Assembly: GCF_005146945.1 (NCBI RefSeq) | Contig: NZ_SWMS01000016.1 | Coordinates: 1-51,080, forward strand | Reading direction: 5' to 3' | Length of the DNA stretch: 51,080 bases | Origin: Prauserella endophytica | Lineage (GTDB): Bacteria; Actinomycetota; Actinomycetes; Mycobacteriales; Pseudonocardiaceae | Shown: piece by piece, positions 43,238-51,080 of the stretch | Layout: the number at the start of each line of letters is the position of its first letter | Position numbering within the stretch: position 1 is the first letter of the stretch | Position numbers and translations under genes: made by a program | Notes under the pieces: generated by a model | Databases searched by the model: none | Seen by the model: the letters and a program-made list of their open reading frames with translations, nothing else | Told to the model about the DNA's origin: nothing

Positions 43238-45016
43238 GTGGCACGTGAGTTCTCGACCGTGGGAGTCGTCGGCCTCGGCACGATGGGCTCGGGCATCGCG
43301 GAGGTACTGGCCAGGAGCGGCCTCTCGGTGATCGCCGTCGAGGTCGACGACGCGAGCCTGGCCAGGGGCCGTGGGCACCTCGAACACTCCACCGACCGCG
43401 CGCTCGCGCGGGGCAAGCTCGACGAGCAGGGGCGCGGGCAGCTGCTGGAGCGCGTCCGCTGCACCACGTCGCTGACCGACCTGGCCGAGGCGGACCTGGT
43501 GATCGAGGCGATCCCGGAGAGCCTGGAGCTGAAGGCCGACGTGTTCGCACAGCTGGACAAGATCACCCGCCCGGACACGATCCTGGCGTCCAACACCTCC
43601 TCGCTGTCGGTCACCGAGATCGGCGTGCACACCTCGCGGCCCGGCAAGGTCGTCGGGATGCACTTCTTCAACCCGGCGCCGGTGCTGAAGCTCATCGAGG
43701 TCGTGCGCACGGTGGTCACCGAGCCGGACGTGGTGGCCGACGTCGTCGCGTTCGCGCAGCGGCTCGGCAAGACACCCGTGGTGATCGGCGACCGCGCCGG
43801 GTTCATCGCCAACGCGCTGCTCTTCGGCTACCTCAACCACGCCGTCGAGATGTACGAGCAGCGCTACGCCACGCGCGAGGACCTCGACGCGGCGATGCGG
43901 TACGGCTGCGGCTACCCGATGGGCCCGCTCGCGCTGCTCGACCTGATCGGTCTCGACACCGCCTACGAGATCCTCGACACGATGTACCACCAGTCGCGCA
44001 ACCGGCTGCACGCTCCGGCGCCGCTGCTCAAGCAGATGATCACCGCGGGGCTGCTCGGCAGGAAGACCGGGCGCGGCTTCTACGCCTACGACGAGCCGGA
44101 CTCGCCCACGGTCGTCCCGGACGGCGCGACGCCCGTGGCGTCCACAGCGGGCCAGCCGGACGTCCGGCCGGTGCGGACGGTCGCCGTGATCGGCACGGGA
44201 ACGATGGCCACGGGCATCGCCGAGGTGTTCGCCAAGCGCGGCTACGACGTCGTGCTCCGGGCGCGCAGCGAGGAGAAGGCGCAGGTGTCGATCGGCCGGG
44301 TGCGCAAATCCCTCGACAGGGCCGTGGTCAAGGGCAGGCTCACCGAGGCCGACGCCGAGGCCGCGCTCGCGCGGATCACGCCCGCGGTGGAGTTCGCGGA
44401 GCTGGCGCGCGCAGACCTGGTGGTCGAGGCCGTCGCGGAGCAGCTGTCCGTCAAGCAGGCGGTGTTCGCGGCGCTGGACGAGGTGGCCAGGCCCGGCGCG
44501 GTGCTGGCGACCACCACGTCGTCGCTGCCGGTGGTGGCGTGCGCGGCTGCCACCTCGCGGCAGAGTGACGTCGTCGGCATGCACTTCTTCAACCCGGCGC
44601 CGGTGATGAAGCTCGTCGAGGTGGTGAGCACGATCGCGACGGCACCGGACGTGGTGGCCACGGCCCACGCGGTGTGCGCCGACCTGGGCAAGCATCCCGT
44701 GCACTGCGGCGACCGCGCCGGCTTCATCGTGAACGCGCTGCTCTTCCCGTACCTCAACGACGCGGTGCGGATGCTGGAGGCGCACTACGCCGAGGCCGAC
44801 GACATCGACACCGCGATGAAGGTCGGCTGCGGGCTGCCGATGGGGCCCTTCGAGCTGCTCGACGTGGTGGGGCTGGACGTGTCGCTGGCCATCCAGCGCA
44901 CGCTGTACAACGAGTTCCGGGAGGCAGGCTTCGCCCCGGCACCGCTGCTGGAGCATTTGGTGACCGCAGGCAGGCTCGGCCGCAAGACCGGCAAGGGATT
45001 CCGGGACTACACGTGA
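43238..45016 (+). CDS. 3-hydroxyacyl-CoA dehydrogenase with two complete modules
   Basis: A protein of 592 residues built from two full dehydrogenases (about 1-290 and 310-592). Each has a NAD site (GVVGLGTMGSGIAE and AVIGTGTMATGIAE), the SSL segment (NTSSLSV and TTSSLPV), GMHFFNPAPV with the catalytic histidine, and an asparagine in GFIANALL or GFIVNALL. Both look active. It oxidises 3-hydroxyacyl-CoA (or 3-hydroxybutyryl-CoA) in fatty acid or butyrate metabolism. The GTG at 43238 has GGAGG five bases upstream and starts at the NAD domain. Confidence 0.9.
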   Translation: MAREFSTVGVVGLGTMGSGIAEVLARSGLSVIAVEVDDASLARGRGHLEHSTDRALARGKLDEQGRGQLLERVRCTTSLTDLAEADLVIEAIPESLELKADVFAQLDKITRPDTILASNTSSLSVTEIGVHTSRPGKVVGMHFFNPAPVLKLIEVVRTVVTEPDVVADVVAFAQRLGKTPVVIGDRAGFIANALLFGYLNHAVEMYEQRYATREDLDAAMRYGCGYPMGPLALLDLIGLDTAYEILDTMYHQSRNRLHAPAPLLKQMITAGLLGRKTGRGFYAYDEPDSPTVVPDGATPVASTAGQPDVRPVRTVAVIGTGTMATGIAEVFAKRGYDVVLRARSEEKAQVSIGRVRKSLDRAVVKGRLTEADAEAALARITPAVEFAELARADLVVEAVAEQLSVKQAVFAALDEVARPGAVLATTTSSLPVVACAAATSRQSDVVGMHFFNPAPVMKLVEVVSTIATAPDVVATAHAVCADLGKHPVHCGDRAGFIVNALLFPYLNDAVRMLEAHYAEADDIDTAMKVGCGLPMGPFELLDVVGLDVSLAIQRTLYNEFREAGFAPAPLLEHLVTAGRLGRKTGKGFRDYT

Positions 45017-45020
45017 GTTC

Positions 45021-45233
45021 TCAGCCGCAGCCGCAGGCGCCACCGCAGCAGCCGCCTCCGCCTCCGGCGGGCACAGGCGCGCTCGCCGAGCCGGTGAGCG
45101 CCACCGTGGTGAGCAGCTTCACCGTGTCGTCGTGCCCCTCGGGGCAGCTCGCCGGCGAGCTGGACTCGCTCATCGGCCGGTTCAGCTCGAAGGTCGAGGT
45201 GCATTCCCGGCAGCGGTAGGCGTAGGTCGGCAT
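45021..45233 (-). CDS. FmdB-family zinc ribbon protein
   Basis: A protein of 70 residues. MPTYAYRCRECTSTFE is the FmdB/CxxC_CXXC_SSSS start, with zinc ligands C8, C11, C30 and H34. The C-terminus is a Gly/Cys tail (GGGGGCCGGACGCG), which could bind another metal. Members of this family are proposed regulators or maturation factors; function is uncertain. It is convergent with the dehydrogenase gene and divergent from the phosphodiesterase-like gene. Confidence 0.85.
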   Translation of the reverse strand: MPTYAYRCRECTSTFELNRPMSESSSPASCPEGHDDTVKLLTTVALTGSASAPVPAGGGGGCCGGACGCG

Positions 45234-45278
45234 GCGCACGATTATCGCCGCGAGCACCCGTGGTGGGAAGCTGGACCG

Positions 45279-46412
45279 GTGGATCTTCCGGTCATCGAAC
45301 ACGACACCCCGCACTTGAGCCGGGTGACGCCGTCGCTGCTCGCCGCGCTGGGCGTGCCCGGGTTCGCGGGCTCGCTGGACCTGCCGCCGGTCTCGCGCGC
45401 ATGCGTACTGCTGATCGACGGCCTCGGCTGGGAACTGCTCGACGCCCACGCCGGAGACGCGCCCGTGCTCACCGAGCTGCGGCGCGCCCCGCTGCGCGTC
45501 GGCTACCCGGCCACCACCGTTGCCGGGCTGGCCGCGATCGGCACCGGTGTCGCCTCGGGCGAACACGGCATGGCGGGGTACACCTTCGAGGTGCCGGGCG
45601 TCGGGGTGCTCAACGCGCTGCGCTGGTGCCGCCACCCGGAGGGCGGTGACCTGAGCGGGGAGCTGTCCGCCGAGCAGGTGCAGCCGATGCCGACGACGTT
45701 CGACCGCGCGGCGGCGGCCGGGCTCGCCACGAGCGTGGTGTCGTCGGCGAAGTTCGCCGGCACCGCGCTGACGAAGGCCGTCCTGCGCGGCGGCCGGTAC
45801 GTCGGCGTGCACGCGCTCGGCGACCTGGCGGCCGCGACACTGGACGCGCTGCGTCCCGAGCGCGCGTTCTGCTACGCCTACCACAGCGAGCTCGACATGC
45901 TCGGCCACCTGTACGGCCCCGGCACGCCCGCCTGGCGGATGCAGCTGGCACAGGTCGACCGCCTCGTCGAATCCATTGTGGATGGACTGCCCGCCGGGTC
46001 GGTGCTCGCCGTCGTCGCCGACCACGGCATGGTGCGGCTCGACGAGACGGTGCTCGACCTCGACGCGGTACCCGCGCTTGGTGACGGCGTCCGCGCGCTG
46101 GCGGGTGAGGTCCGCGCCCGCCACGTGCACACGGAGAACGGCGCCACGGCCGACGTGCTCGCCACCTGGCGCGAGCTCCTCGGCGACCGGGCGTGGGTCG
46201 TCGAGCGCGAACAGGCGATCGAGCAGGGCTGGTTCGGCCCGCGCGTGGCCGACCAAGTGCGCCCGCGCATCGGCGACGTCGTCGCCGCGGCCCGCGGCCG
46301 CTCGGGCCTGCTGCGCCGGACGACGGAACCCCTCGAATCGGCGCTCGTCGGCCAGCACGGCTCGTTCACCAGCGCCGAACAGCTCGTGCCGCTGGCACTC
46401 GCGTTCGGGTGA
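45279..46412 (+). CDS. Alkaline phosphatase-superfamily phosphodiesterase/nucleotide pyrophosphatase
   Basis: A protein of 377 residues. Metal ligands and nucleophile of the superfamily are visible: LLIDGLGWE (D47), YPATTVAG (Thr nucleophile region), HSELDMLGH, VADHGMV and QHGSF. This is the phosphodiesterase/nucleotide pyrophosphatase branch, which splits phosphodiester or nucleotide bonds; the natural substrate is not known. No signal peptide is seen, so it is probably cytoplasmic. The GTG at 45279 is the first start after the divergent gene; no strong ribosome site. Confidence 0.85.
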   Translation: MDLPVIEHDTPHLSRVTPSLLAALGVPGFAGSLDLPPVSRACVLLIDGLGWELLDAHAGDAPVLTELRRAPLRVGYPATTVAGLAAIGTGVASGEHGMAGYTFEVPGVGVLNALRWCRHPEGGDLSGELSAEQVQPMPTTFDRAAAAGLATSVVSSAKFAGTALTKAVLRGGRYVGVHALGDLAAATLDALRPERAFCYAYHSELDMLGHLYGPGTPAWRMQLAQVDRLVESIVDGLPAGSVLAVVADHGMVRLDETVLDLDAVPALGDGVRALAGEVRARHVHTENGATADVLATWRELLGDRAWVVEREQAIEQGWFGPRVADQVRPRIGDVVAAARGRSGLLRRTTEPLESALVGQHGSFTSAEQLVPLALAFG

Positions 46413-46555
46413 AGCCCCTTCCCGGTGCGTGCCCCGCCGTGCGGCGACGTTCGCGCGGAGGGCCCCGTCGCATGGCGAGCTGACCGAGCGGCTCGCCGGC
46501 GTGGGCCTCGGTGAGGACGGTCCGCGCAGCCGGCCACCGTCCACCGTCGACCGTG

Positions 46556-46584
46556 CACCGGCCCGGCCTTCCTCCGGGCCGGTG
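46556..46584. terminator. GC-rich hairpin
   Basis: CACCGGCCCGG (46556-46566) pairs perfectly with 46574-46584, seven-base loop, without a U-run. It lies in the 204-bp gap after the phosphodiesterase-like gene, which holds no other feature, and may end that transcript. Confidence 0.55.
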
Positions 46585-46616
46585 ACCGTCGCCGAGCACC
46601 CGATACCGTGGCGGTC

Positions 46617-46904
46617 ATGCCCCGACGGAACCGCCAGCGGCGAGACGCGCGCACACTCGGCGTCGCCACCGGCTGGGCTCAGTCGGAGGCGGCGGACGAC
46701 GGCGACTGGCTCGTGCGCACCGTGCCCGGCTCGCAGGCGACCAAGACCTACCGATGCCCGGGCTGCGACCACGAGATCCGGCCAGGCGTCCCCCACGTCG
46801 TGGCCTGGCCCGCCGACGAGACCGGGTCGGTCGCCGACCGGCGGCACTGGCACCGCGCGTGCTGGCAGGCGCGCCAACGGCGCAGGCCCACCCGCAGGCG
46901 CTGA
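46617..46904 (+). CDS. Small zinc-binding protein, actinobacterial conserved
   Basis: A protein of 95 residues. A basic N-terminus (PRRNRQRRDAR) is followed by YRCPGCDHEI and HWHRACWQ, a CxxC...HxxxC zinc set, and an Arg-rich end. Proteins of this type are often labelled ATP/GTP-binding without a P-loop; none is visible here. TACCGT lies seven bases before the ATG, so it may be leaderless. The last codons merge into the repeat region that follows. Confidence 0.75.
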   Translation: MPRRNRQRRDARTLGVATGWAQSEAADDGDWLVRTVPGSQATKTYRCPGCDHEIRPGVPHVVAWPADETGSVADRRHWHRACWQARQRRRPTRRR

Positions 46905-47293
46905 GCGCACCGCAGAGCCTGAGCCCACCCGCAGGCGCTGAGCGCGAGCAGGCGCACCAATGGGCGCTGCCGCATCCGCAAGCGGCGGCCCACCCGCGGT
47001 GCCCGAGCACACCGCGGGCCCGGGCGCACCGCAGGGCCTGGGCGCACCACCAAGCGGCGGGCGCACCACCAAGCGGCGGCCTGCCCGCAGGCGGTGAGCG
47101 CACCGCAGAGCTTGAGCGCATCCGCGGGAGCAGGCGTGTCGACGGTGCAGCCGCATCCGCAAGCGGCGGCCCACCCGCGGGGCCCGAGCACACCCGGGCC
47201 CGGAGCGCGCGCCCCGGGGAGCCCGGACGCACCACCAAGCGGCGGCCTGCCCGCAGGCGCTGAGAACACCCGTCGATATGAAGTTGTCGGCCC
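46905..47293. repeat. Degenerate minisatellite-like region
   Basis: About 390 bp without a convincing gene. A 45-bp sequence (46969-47013) recurs at 47150-47194 with one difference. GCACCACCAAGCGGCGG occurs three times (around 47042, 47062 and 47230). CCCACCCGCAGGCGCTGAGC, at the end of the preceding gene, recurs 37 bp later. Open frames here are by-products of the repeats. Confidence 0.75.
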
Positions 47294-47806
47294 TCACGGC
47301 CGGCTGCGGTAGAACTTGGCGGGCACCCCCTCGTAGTAGTCCTCCTTGTACTCGGCGAACCCGAGCTTGTGGGCGATGCGCTGCGCGGCCACGTTGCCGA
47401 CGTTGGTGACGATCACCACCGGCCGCTCCGGCACCGCCCGGCTCGCCCAGCCGACCACCGCGTTCGCCATCTCCAACGCGTAGCCCTTGCCCCACGCCTC
47501 CGGGCGGAACCGGTAGTACAGGTTCAGCACCGGCTCGCCATCGAGGTCCCTTGCCTGCACCCCGCCGACGCCGATGACGCGACCGGACCCGGCTTCCACC
47601 ACCGCGACGTAGCCGAACCCGTGCTCGGTCCAGTGCCGCCGCCAGCCCGTGACCAGCGCGCGGGCGTGCTCGGCGGTGGCGGGGAAGGCGTCGTGCGGAT
47701 GGGTCGCCGGGTCGGACTGGATCTCGACGACCGAGGGCAGGTCGGCCTCACGGAAGCGGCGAAGCACTAGCCGCTCCGTCCGGGTCTCGCCCAGCTCGGT
47801 AGCCAT
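47294..47806 (-). CDS. GNAT-family N-acetyltransferase, RimJ/RimL-like
   Basis: A protein of 170 residues that would move acetyl from acetyl-CoA to an amine. TERLVLRRFREADLPSVVEI is the standard beginning of the RimJ/RimL group; the acetyl-CoA site is RFRPEAWGKGYALEM, where a variant of the usual R/Q-x-x-G-x-G/A is seen as AWGKGYA. Substrate unknown. On the minus strand TAGCTT lies six bases before the ATG, suggesting a leaderless mRNA. It diverges from the hydrolase gene by 38 bp. Confidence 0.87.
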   Translation of the reverse strand: MATELGETRTERLVLRRFREADLPSVVEIQSDPATHPHDAFPATAEHARALVTGWRRHWTEHGFGYVAVVEAGSGRVIGVGGVQARDLDGEPVLNLYYRFRPEAWGKGYALEMANAVVGWASRAVPERPVVIVTNVGNVAAQRIAHKLGFAEYKEDYYEGVPAKFYRSRP

Positions 47807-47844
47807 GCACTGAAGCTAGCCGCCACCTCCGACAGAATCCGGGA

Positions 47845-48603
47845 ATGGCAGATCTCCCGCTCGTGCTCCTGCACGCCTATCCCGTCGACGCCCGGATGTG
47901 GAACGCCGTCCGCGAGCCCTTGGCCGCGCGGACCCGCGTGATCACGCCCGACCAGCGAGGACTCGGCCGGACGCCGCTGCCCGAATCGGACCGGGAGCCC
48001 AGTCTCGACGACGCCGCCCGCGACGTGCTGGCGCTGCTCGACAGGCTCGAACTGGAGCGCGTGGTGCTGGGCGGCTGCTCGATGGGCGGCTACGTGACGC
48101 TCGCCGTGCTGCGCGCCGCGCCGGAGCGGGTCGGCGGGCTCGTGCTTGTCGACACCAAGGCGACCGCCGACACCGACGAGGCGAGGGCCAACCGGCTGAC
48201 CGCGGCCGAGCGCGCCGAGAGCGAGGGCACGGCGGGCTGGCTCGCCGACGCGATGTTGCCGAACCTGCTCTCCGAGGACACGCGCTCGTCCCGGCCCGAG
48301 GTCGTCGCCACCGTGCGCGAGCTGATCGACGCGCAGCCGCCCGAGGGCGTGGCGTGGGCGCAGCGGGCGATGGCGGCGCGCCCCGACTCCACCCAGGCGC
48401 TGCGCGAGGCGGGCGTGCCCACGCTCGTCGTGGTCGGCGAGCACGACGCCGTGACCCCGCCCGAGGCGGCCAGGGAGATGGCCGAGGCGGCCCCGGACGG
48501 CAAGCTCGTCGTCCTGCCCGGCGCGGGACACCTGACGCCGCTGGAGGCTCCCGAGGGCGTCGCCACGGCGATCCTGGACTGGCTGCCCGGTCAGGCCAGG
48601 TAG
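47845..48603 (+). CDS. Alpha/beta hydrolase
   Basis: A protein of 252 residues. The catalytic triad is visible: Ser in GGCSMGGY, Asp in VGEHDAVTP and His in GAGHLTPLE; the oxyanion segment is LLHAYPVDARMW. The fold fits the 3-oxoadipate enol-lactonase/esterase group, but no pathway neighbours indicate the substrate. Its end overlaps the convergent kinase-like gene by 13 bases, with no terminator between them. Confidence 0.88.
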   Translation: MADLPLVLLHAYPVDARMWNAVREPLAARTRVITPDQRGLGRTPLPESDREPSLDDAARDVLALLDRLELERVVLGGCSMGGYVTLAVLRAAPERVGGLVLVDTKATADTDEARANRLTAAERAESEGTAGWLADAMLPNLLSEDTRSSRPEVVATVRELIDAQPPEGVAWAQRAMAARPDSTQALREAGVPTLVVVGEHDAVTPPEAAREMAEAAPDGKLVVLPGAGHLTPLEAPEGVATAILDWLPGQAR

Positions 48604-49436
48604 GCGGCCAGCGCCTCGCGGGCCTCGGCGAGCCGGTGCGGGAAGCGCCGGGCCACCACGAACCGCCAGCAGACCCCGAAGAGCCGCCGCAGCTCGGCGA
48701 ACGGCGTCAGCCCCGCAGGGTCCGGACGGCCAGGATAGGCGGCGAGCGCGGCCGCGCCGTCGATCAGCGACGTCCGCGCCAGCACCGCGAGGTCCCACGC
48801 GAGCGGACCGCGCCAGGTGTCCTCGAAGTCGGTCCACAGCGGGCCCTCGTCGGTGACGAGCAGGTTGCCGGGGTGGGCGTCGCCGTGCAGCGGCTGCACG
48901 GGCCCAGGCGCGCGGGCGATCGCCTCGGCGACCTCGCCGAGGCGGGTGCGCAGCGCGGGCAACGCGTCGCCGAGTTCGTCGGCGAGCAGGCCGAACATGC
49001 GGCGCAGCTCGGCGGCGGGCCCGTCCGACGGCAGCTCGCCGGGGTAGCCGCGCAGGGCCTCGTGGACCTGCGCGAGCGACGCCGCGACGTCCGCGGGAGC
49101 CGGCACCTGCGCGGGATCGTGACGGACATAACGCCAGAAAGTGACGGGCAGGCCTTTGACCAGGTGAGGGCCGGGCGGAGCGTCGGTGGTCGGCGGGACG
49201 ACCGGCGCGCCGAGCCCGGAGAGGAATGTGGCCAGCCGCACATCGCGCGCGAGCCAGTCGGCGATGCCGGGCCGGGTCAGCAGGGTCGTCGCGGGCACCC
49301 TCGAGACCACGTGCCCCAGCCTCACCAGCACATTCGAGCGATCAGCGAGCACGACGGGCTCACCCGCGGGCAGGCCGTGCTCGCGGGCCGCCTCGACGGC
49401 GACGGCCACCGCCCGGGTGACGTACGGATCCCGCAC
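48591..49436 (-). CDS. Aminoglycoside phosphotransferase-family kinase
   Basis: A protein of 281 residues with the APH/choline kinase fold. The catalytic loop is LHGDAHPGNLL and the metal-binding aspartate is in LWTDFEDTWRGP. The N-terminal ATP-binding lobe is short. Such proteins phosphorylate many small molecules; a resistance role should not be assumed. GTG start. It is separated from ctaD by 126 bp that hold the shared divergent promoters. Confidence 0.83.
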   Translation of the reverse strand: MRDPYVTRAVAVAVEAAREHGLPAGEPVVLADRSNVLVRLGHVVSRVPATTLLTRPGIADWLARDVRLATFLSGLGAPVVPPTTDAPPGPHLVKGLPVTFWRYVRHDPAQVPAPADVAASLAQVHEALRGYPGELPSDGPAAELRRMFGLLADELGDALPALRTRLGEVAEAIARAPGPVQPLHGDAHPGNLLVTDEGPLWTDFEDTWRGPLAWDLAVLARTSLIDGAAALAAYPGRPDPAGLTPFAELRRLFGVCWRFVVARRFPHRLAEAREALAAYLA

Positions 49437-49562
49437 GAGCCGATCTTTGCAGGCGGCTGGCAGGCCCGGAAACGCTCCGGGCTACGATCCCCCTAGCCAA
49501 CGTGGGTCCCCCGCCCATGGCTGAGGAGCAAGGATCACGGGGTTCGAGAGCAGGAGGCAGGA

Positions 49563-51080
49563 GTGACGGCCGTAGCCCCCAAGCCGATCGCGACGCGTCC
49601 ATACCCGGCGCACGAGTCGGCGAAGGGTTCGTACCTGCTGCGGTTGTTCCGCACGACGGACCACAAGCAGATCGGCATCATGTACCTGGTCACGTCGTTC
49701 GCCTTCTTCATGGTGGGCGGCGCGATGGCCATGCTGATCCGCACCGAGCTCGCGAGGCCAGGGCAGCAGTTCCTCTCGCAGGAGCAGTACAACCAGCTGT
49801 TCACCATGCACGGCACGGTGATGCTGCTGCTGTACGCGACGCCGATCCTCTTCGGCTTCGCCAACTTCGTGCTGCCGCTGCAGATCGGCTCGCCCGACGT
49901 GGCGTTCCCGAGGCTGAACGCGTTCTCGTACTGGCTGTACCTCTTCGGCGGGCTCATCGTGATCTCCGGCTTCCTCACGCCGGGTGGCGCCGCCGACTTC
50001 GGCTGGTTCGCCTACACGCCGCTCTCCGACGCGATCCACTCACCCGGAGCGGGAGCCGACCTCTGGATCACCGGGCTGATCGTCTCCGGTCTCGGCACCA
50101 TCCTCGGCGCCGTCAACATGATCACGACGATCGTGTGCCTGCGCGCGCCCGGCATGACGATGTACCGGATGCCGATCTTCACCTGGAACATCCTGGTCAC
50201 GAGCATCCTGATCCTGCTGGCGTTCCCGATCCTCACCGCCGCGCTCATGGGCCTGCTGGCCGACCGGCACATCGGTGCCCACGTGTTCGACCCAGCCACC
50301 GGCGGCGTGATCCTGTGGCAGCACCTGTTCTGGTTCTTCGGCCACCCCGAGGTGTACATCGTCGCGCTGCCGTTCTTCGGCATCGTGTCGGAGATCTTCC
50401 CGGTCTTCAGCCGCAAGCCGATCTTCGGCTACAAGGGCCTGGTCTGGGCGACACTCGGTATCGCGGCCCTTTCCGTGGCGGTGTGGGCGCACCACATGTA
50501 CGCCACCGGCGCGGTGCTGCTTCCCTTCTTCGCCTTCATGACGTTCCTCATCGCGGTGCCGACCGGTGTGAAGTTCTTCAACTGGATCGGCACGATGTGG
50601 AAGGGGCAGCTGTCCTTCGAGACGCCGATGCTGTTCTCGGTCGGCTTCATCGTGACGTTCCTCTTCGGTGGTCTCACCGGCATCCTGCTGGCCGCGCCCG
50701 CCATCGACTTCCACGTTTCGGACAGCTACTTCGTGGTGGCGCACTTCCACTACGTGCTCTACGGCACGATCGTGTTCGCCACGTTCGCCGGCATCTACTT
50801 CTGGTTCCCGAAGATCACTGGCCGGATGATGGACGAGCCGCTGGGCAAGCTCCACTTCTGGACCACGTTCATCGGCTTCCACGCCACGTTCCTCGTCCAG
50901 CACTGGCTGGGTGCCGAGGGCATGCCGCGCCGGTACGCCGACTACCTCGTGACCGACGGCTTCACCACGCTCAACACGATCTCCACGATCGGCGCCTACC
51001 TCCTCGGTGCCTCGACGCTGCCGTTCATCTGGAACGTCTTCAAGAGCTACCGCTACGGCGAGGTCGTGACCGTGGACGAC
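49563..51080 (+). CDS. ctaD: Cytochrome c oxidase subunit I, aa3 type (partial, runs off window)
   Basis: The first 506 codons are present with no stop before the edge; the usual length is about 560-580. It is the main catalytic subunit of the terminal oxidase. Heme and copper ligands are visible: FTMHGTVM (low-spin heme His), [13 protein letters not shown] (CuB His and cross-linked Tyr), WAHHMYATG (two CuB His) and [10 protein letters not shown] (heme a3 and heme a His). The GTG at 49563 follows AGGAGG by five bases. Twelve membrane helices are expected in the full protein. Confidence 0.96.
   Translation, partial: MTAVAPKPIATRPYPAHESAKGSYLLRLFRTTDHKQIGIMYLVTSFAFFMVGGAMAMLIRTELARPGQQFLSQEQYNQLFTMHGTVMLLLYATPILFGFANFVLPLQIGSPDVAFPRLNAFSYWLYLFGGLIVISGFLTPGGAADFGWFAYTPLSDAIHSPGAGADLWITGLIVSGLGTILGAVNMITTIVCLRAPGMTMYRMPIFTWNILVTSILILLAFPILTAALMGLLADRHIGAHVFDPATGGVILWQHLFWFFGHPEVYIVALPFFGIVSEIFPVFSRKPIFGYKGLVWATLGIAALSVAVWAHHMYATGAVLLPFFAFMTFLIAVPTGVKFFNWIGTMWKGQLSFETPMLFSVGFIVTFLFGGLTGILLAAPAIDFHVSDSYFVVAHFHYVLYGTIVFATFAGIYFWFPKITGRMMDEPLGKLHFWTTFIGFHATFLVQHWLGAEGMPRRYADYLVTDGFTTLNTISTIGAYLLGASTLPFIWNVFKSYRYGEVVTVDD

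Noticed and set aside
45021-47495. Minus-strand frame of 824 codons ending with the FmdB protein
   Set aside because: Only the last 71 codons (from ATG 45233) match a known family; the rest mirrors the phosphodiesterase-like gene and the repeat region.
48591-49436. Aminoglycoside resistance gene
   Set aside because: The family has many unrelated kinases, and there is no mobile context or resistance neighbour here.

Overview
The window is high-GC actinobacterial DNA, most likely from the Pseudonocardiaceae (Amycolatopsis, Saccharomonospora or Prauserella type). This is inferred from gene order (prmC-tsaC-wecA-atpIBEFHAGDC-DUF2550-adenosyltransferase-murA, and nucS instead of MutS/MutL), from GTG/TTG starts, and from several probable leaderless genes. 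No rRNA, tRNA or CRISPR array was recognised.

Layout. 1-760: tail of an IS110-type transposase, a palindromic repeat and a MerR regulator sit where prfA usually precedes prmC. 759-11884: prmC, tsaC, wecA, the complete F1Fo ATP synthase operon and a DUF2550 gene. 11965-17624: cobalamin adenosyltransferase, murA (Asp variant of the fosfomycin site), a secreted trypsin-like protease with no clear start codon, a LysE exporter and an ethylmalonyl-CoA mutase-like B12 enzyme, which would use the cofactor made by the adenosyltransferase. 17813-24185: two complete tandem ehuBCDA (ectoine/hydroxyectoine uptake) operons. 24218-26350: an enoyl-CoA hydratase homologue without catalytic glutamates, a Nudix hydrolase, and nucS.

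26351-36758 is a 10.4 kb actinomycete integrative and conjugative element (AICE) inserted at the stop codon of nucS and flanked by a perfect 17-bp direct repeat. It has a leftward repressor-integrase pair, a rightward xis-replication operon, and a leftward transfer operon (FtsK-like Tra plus small membrane proteins). The last two converge on a strong terminator. nucS stays intact because the repeat carries its last codons and stop. The integrase reads through the site into nucS antisense, so its C-terminus differs between integrated and circular forms. The element also holds phased decamers, arm-type repeats, iteron-like repeats and two large palindromes.

36903-51080: a sodium:solute symporter with a small membrane partner, a pair of opposed 21-bp tandem repeat blocks, a DUF3558-like lipoprotein, a PTS-type dihydroxyacetone kinase operon (dhaKLM), about 600 bp of apparently decayed DNA, a double-module 3-hydroxyacyl-CoA dehydrogenase, an FmdB zinc ribbon, a phosphodiesterase-like protein, a repeat-rich intergenic region, an acetyltransferase, an alpha/beta hydrolase, an aminoglycoside-phosphotransferase-like kinase, and the start of ctaD, which runs off the right edge.
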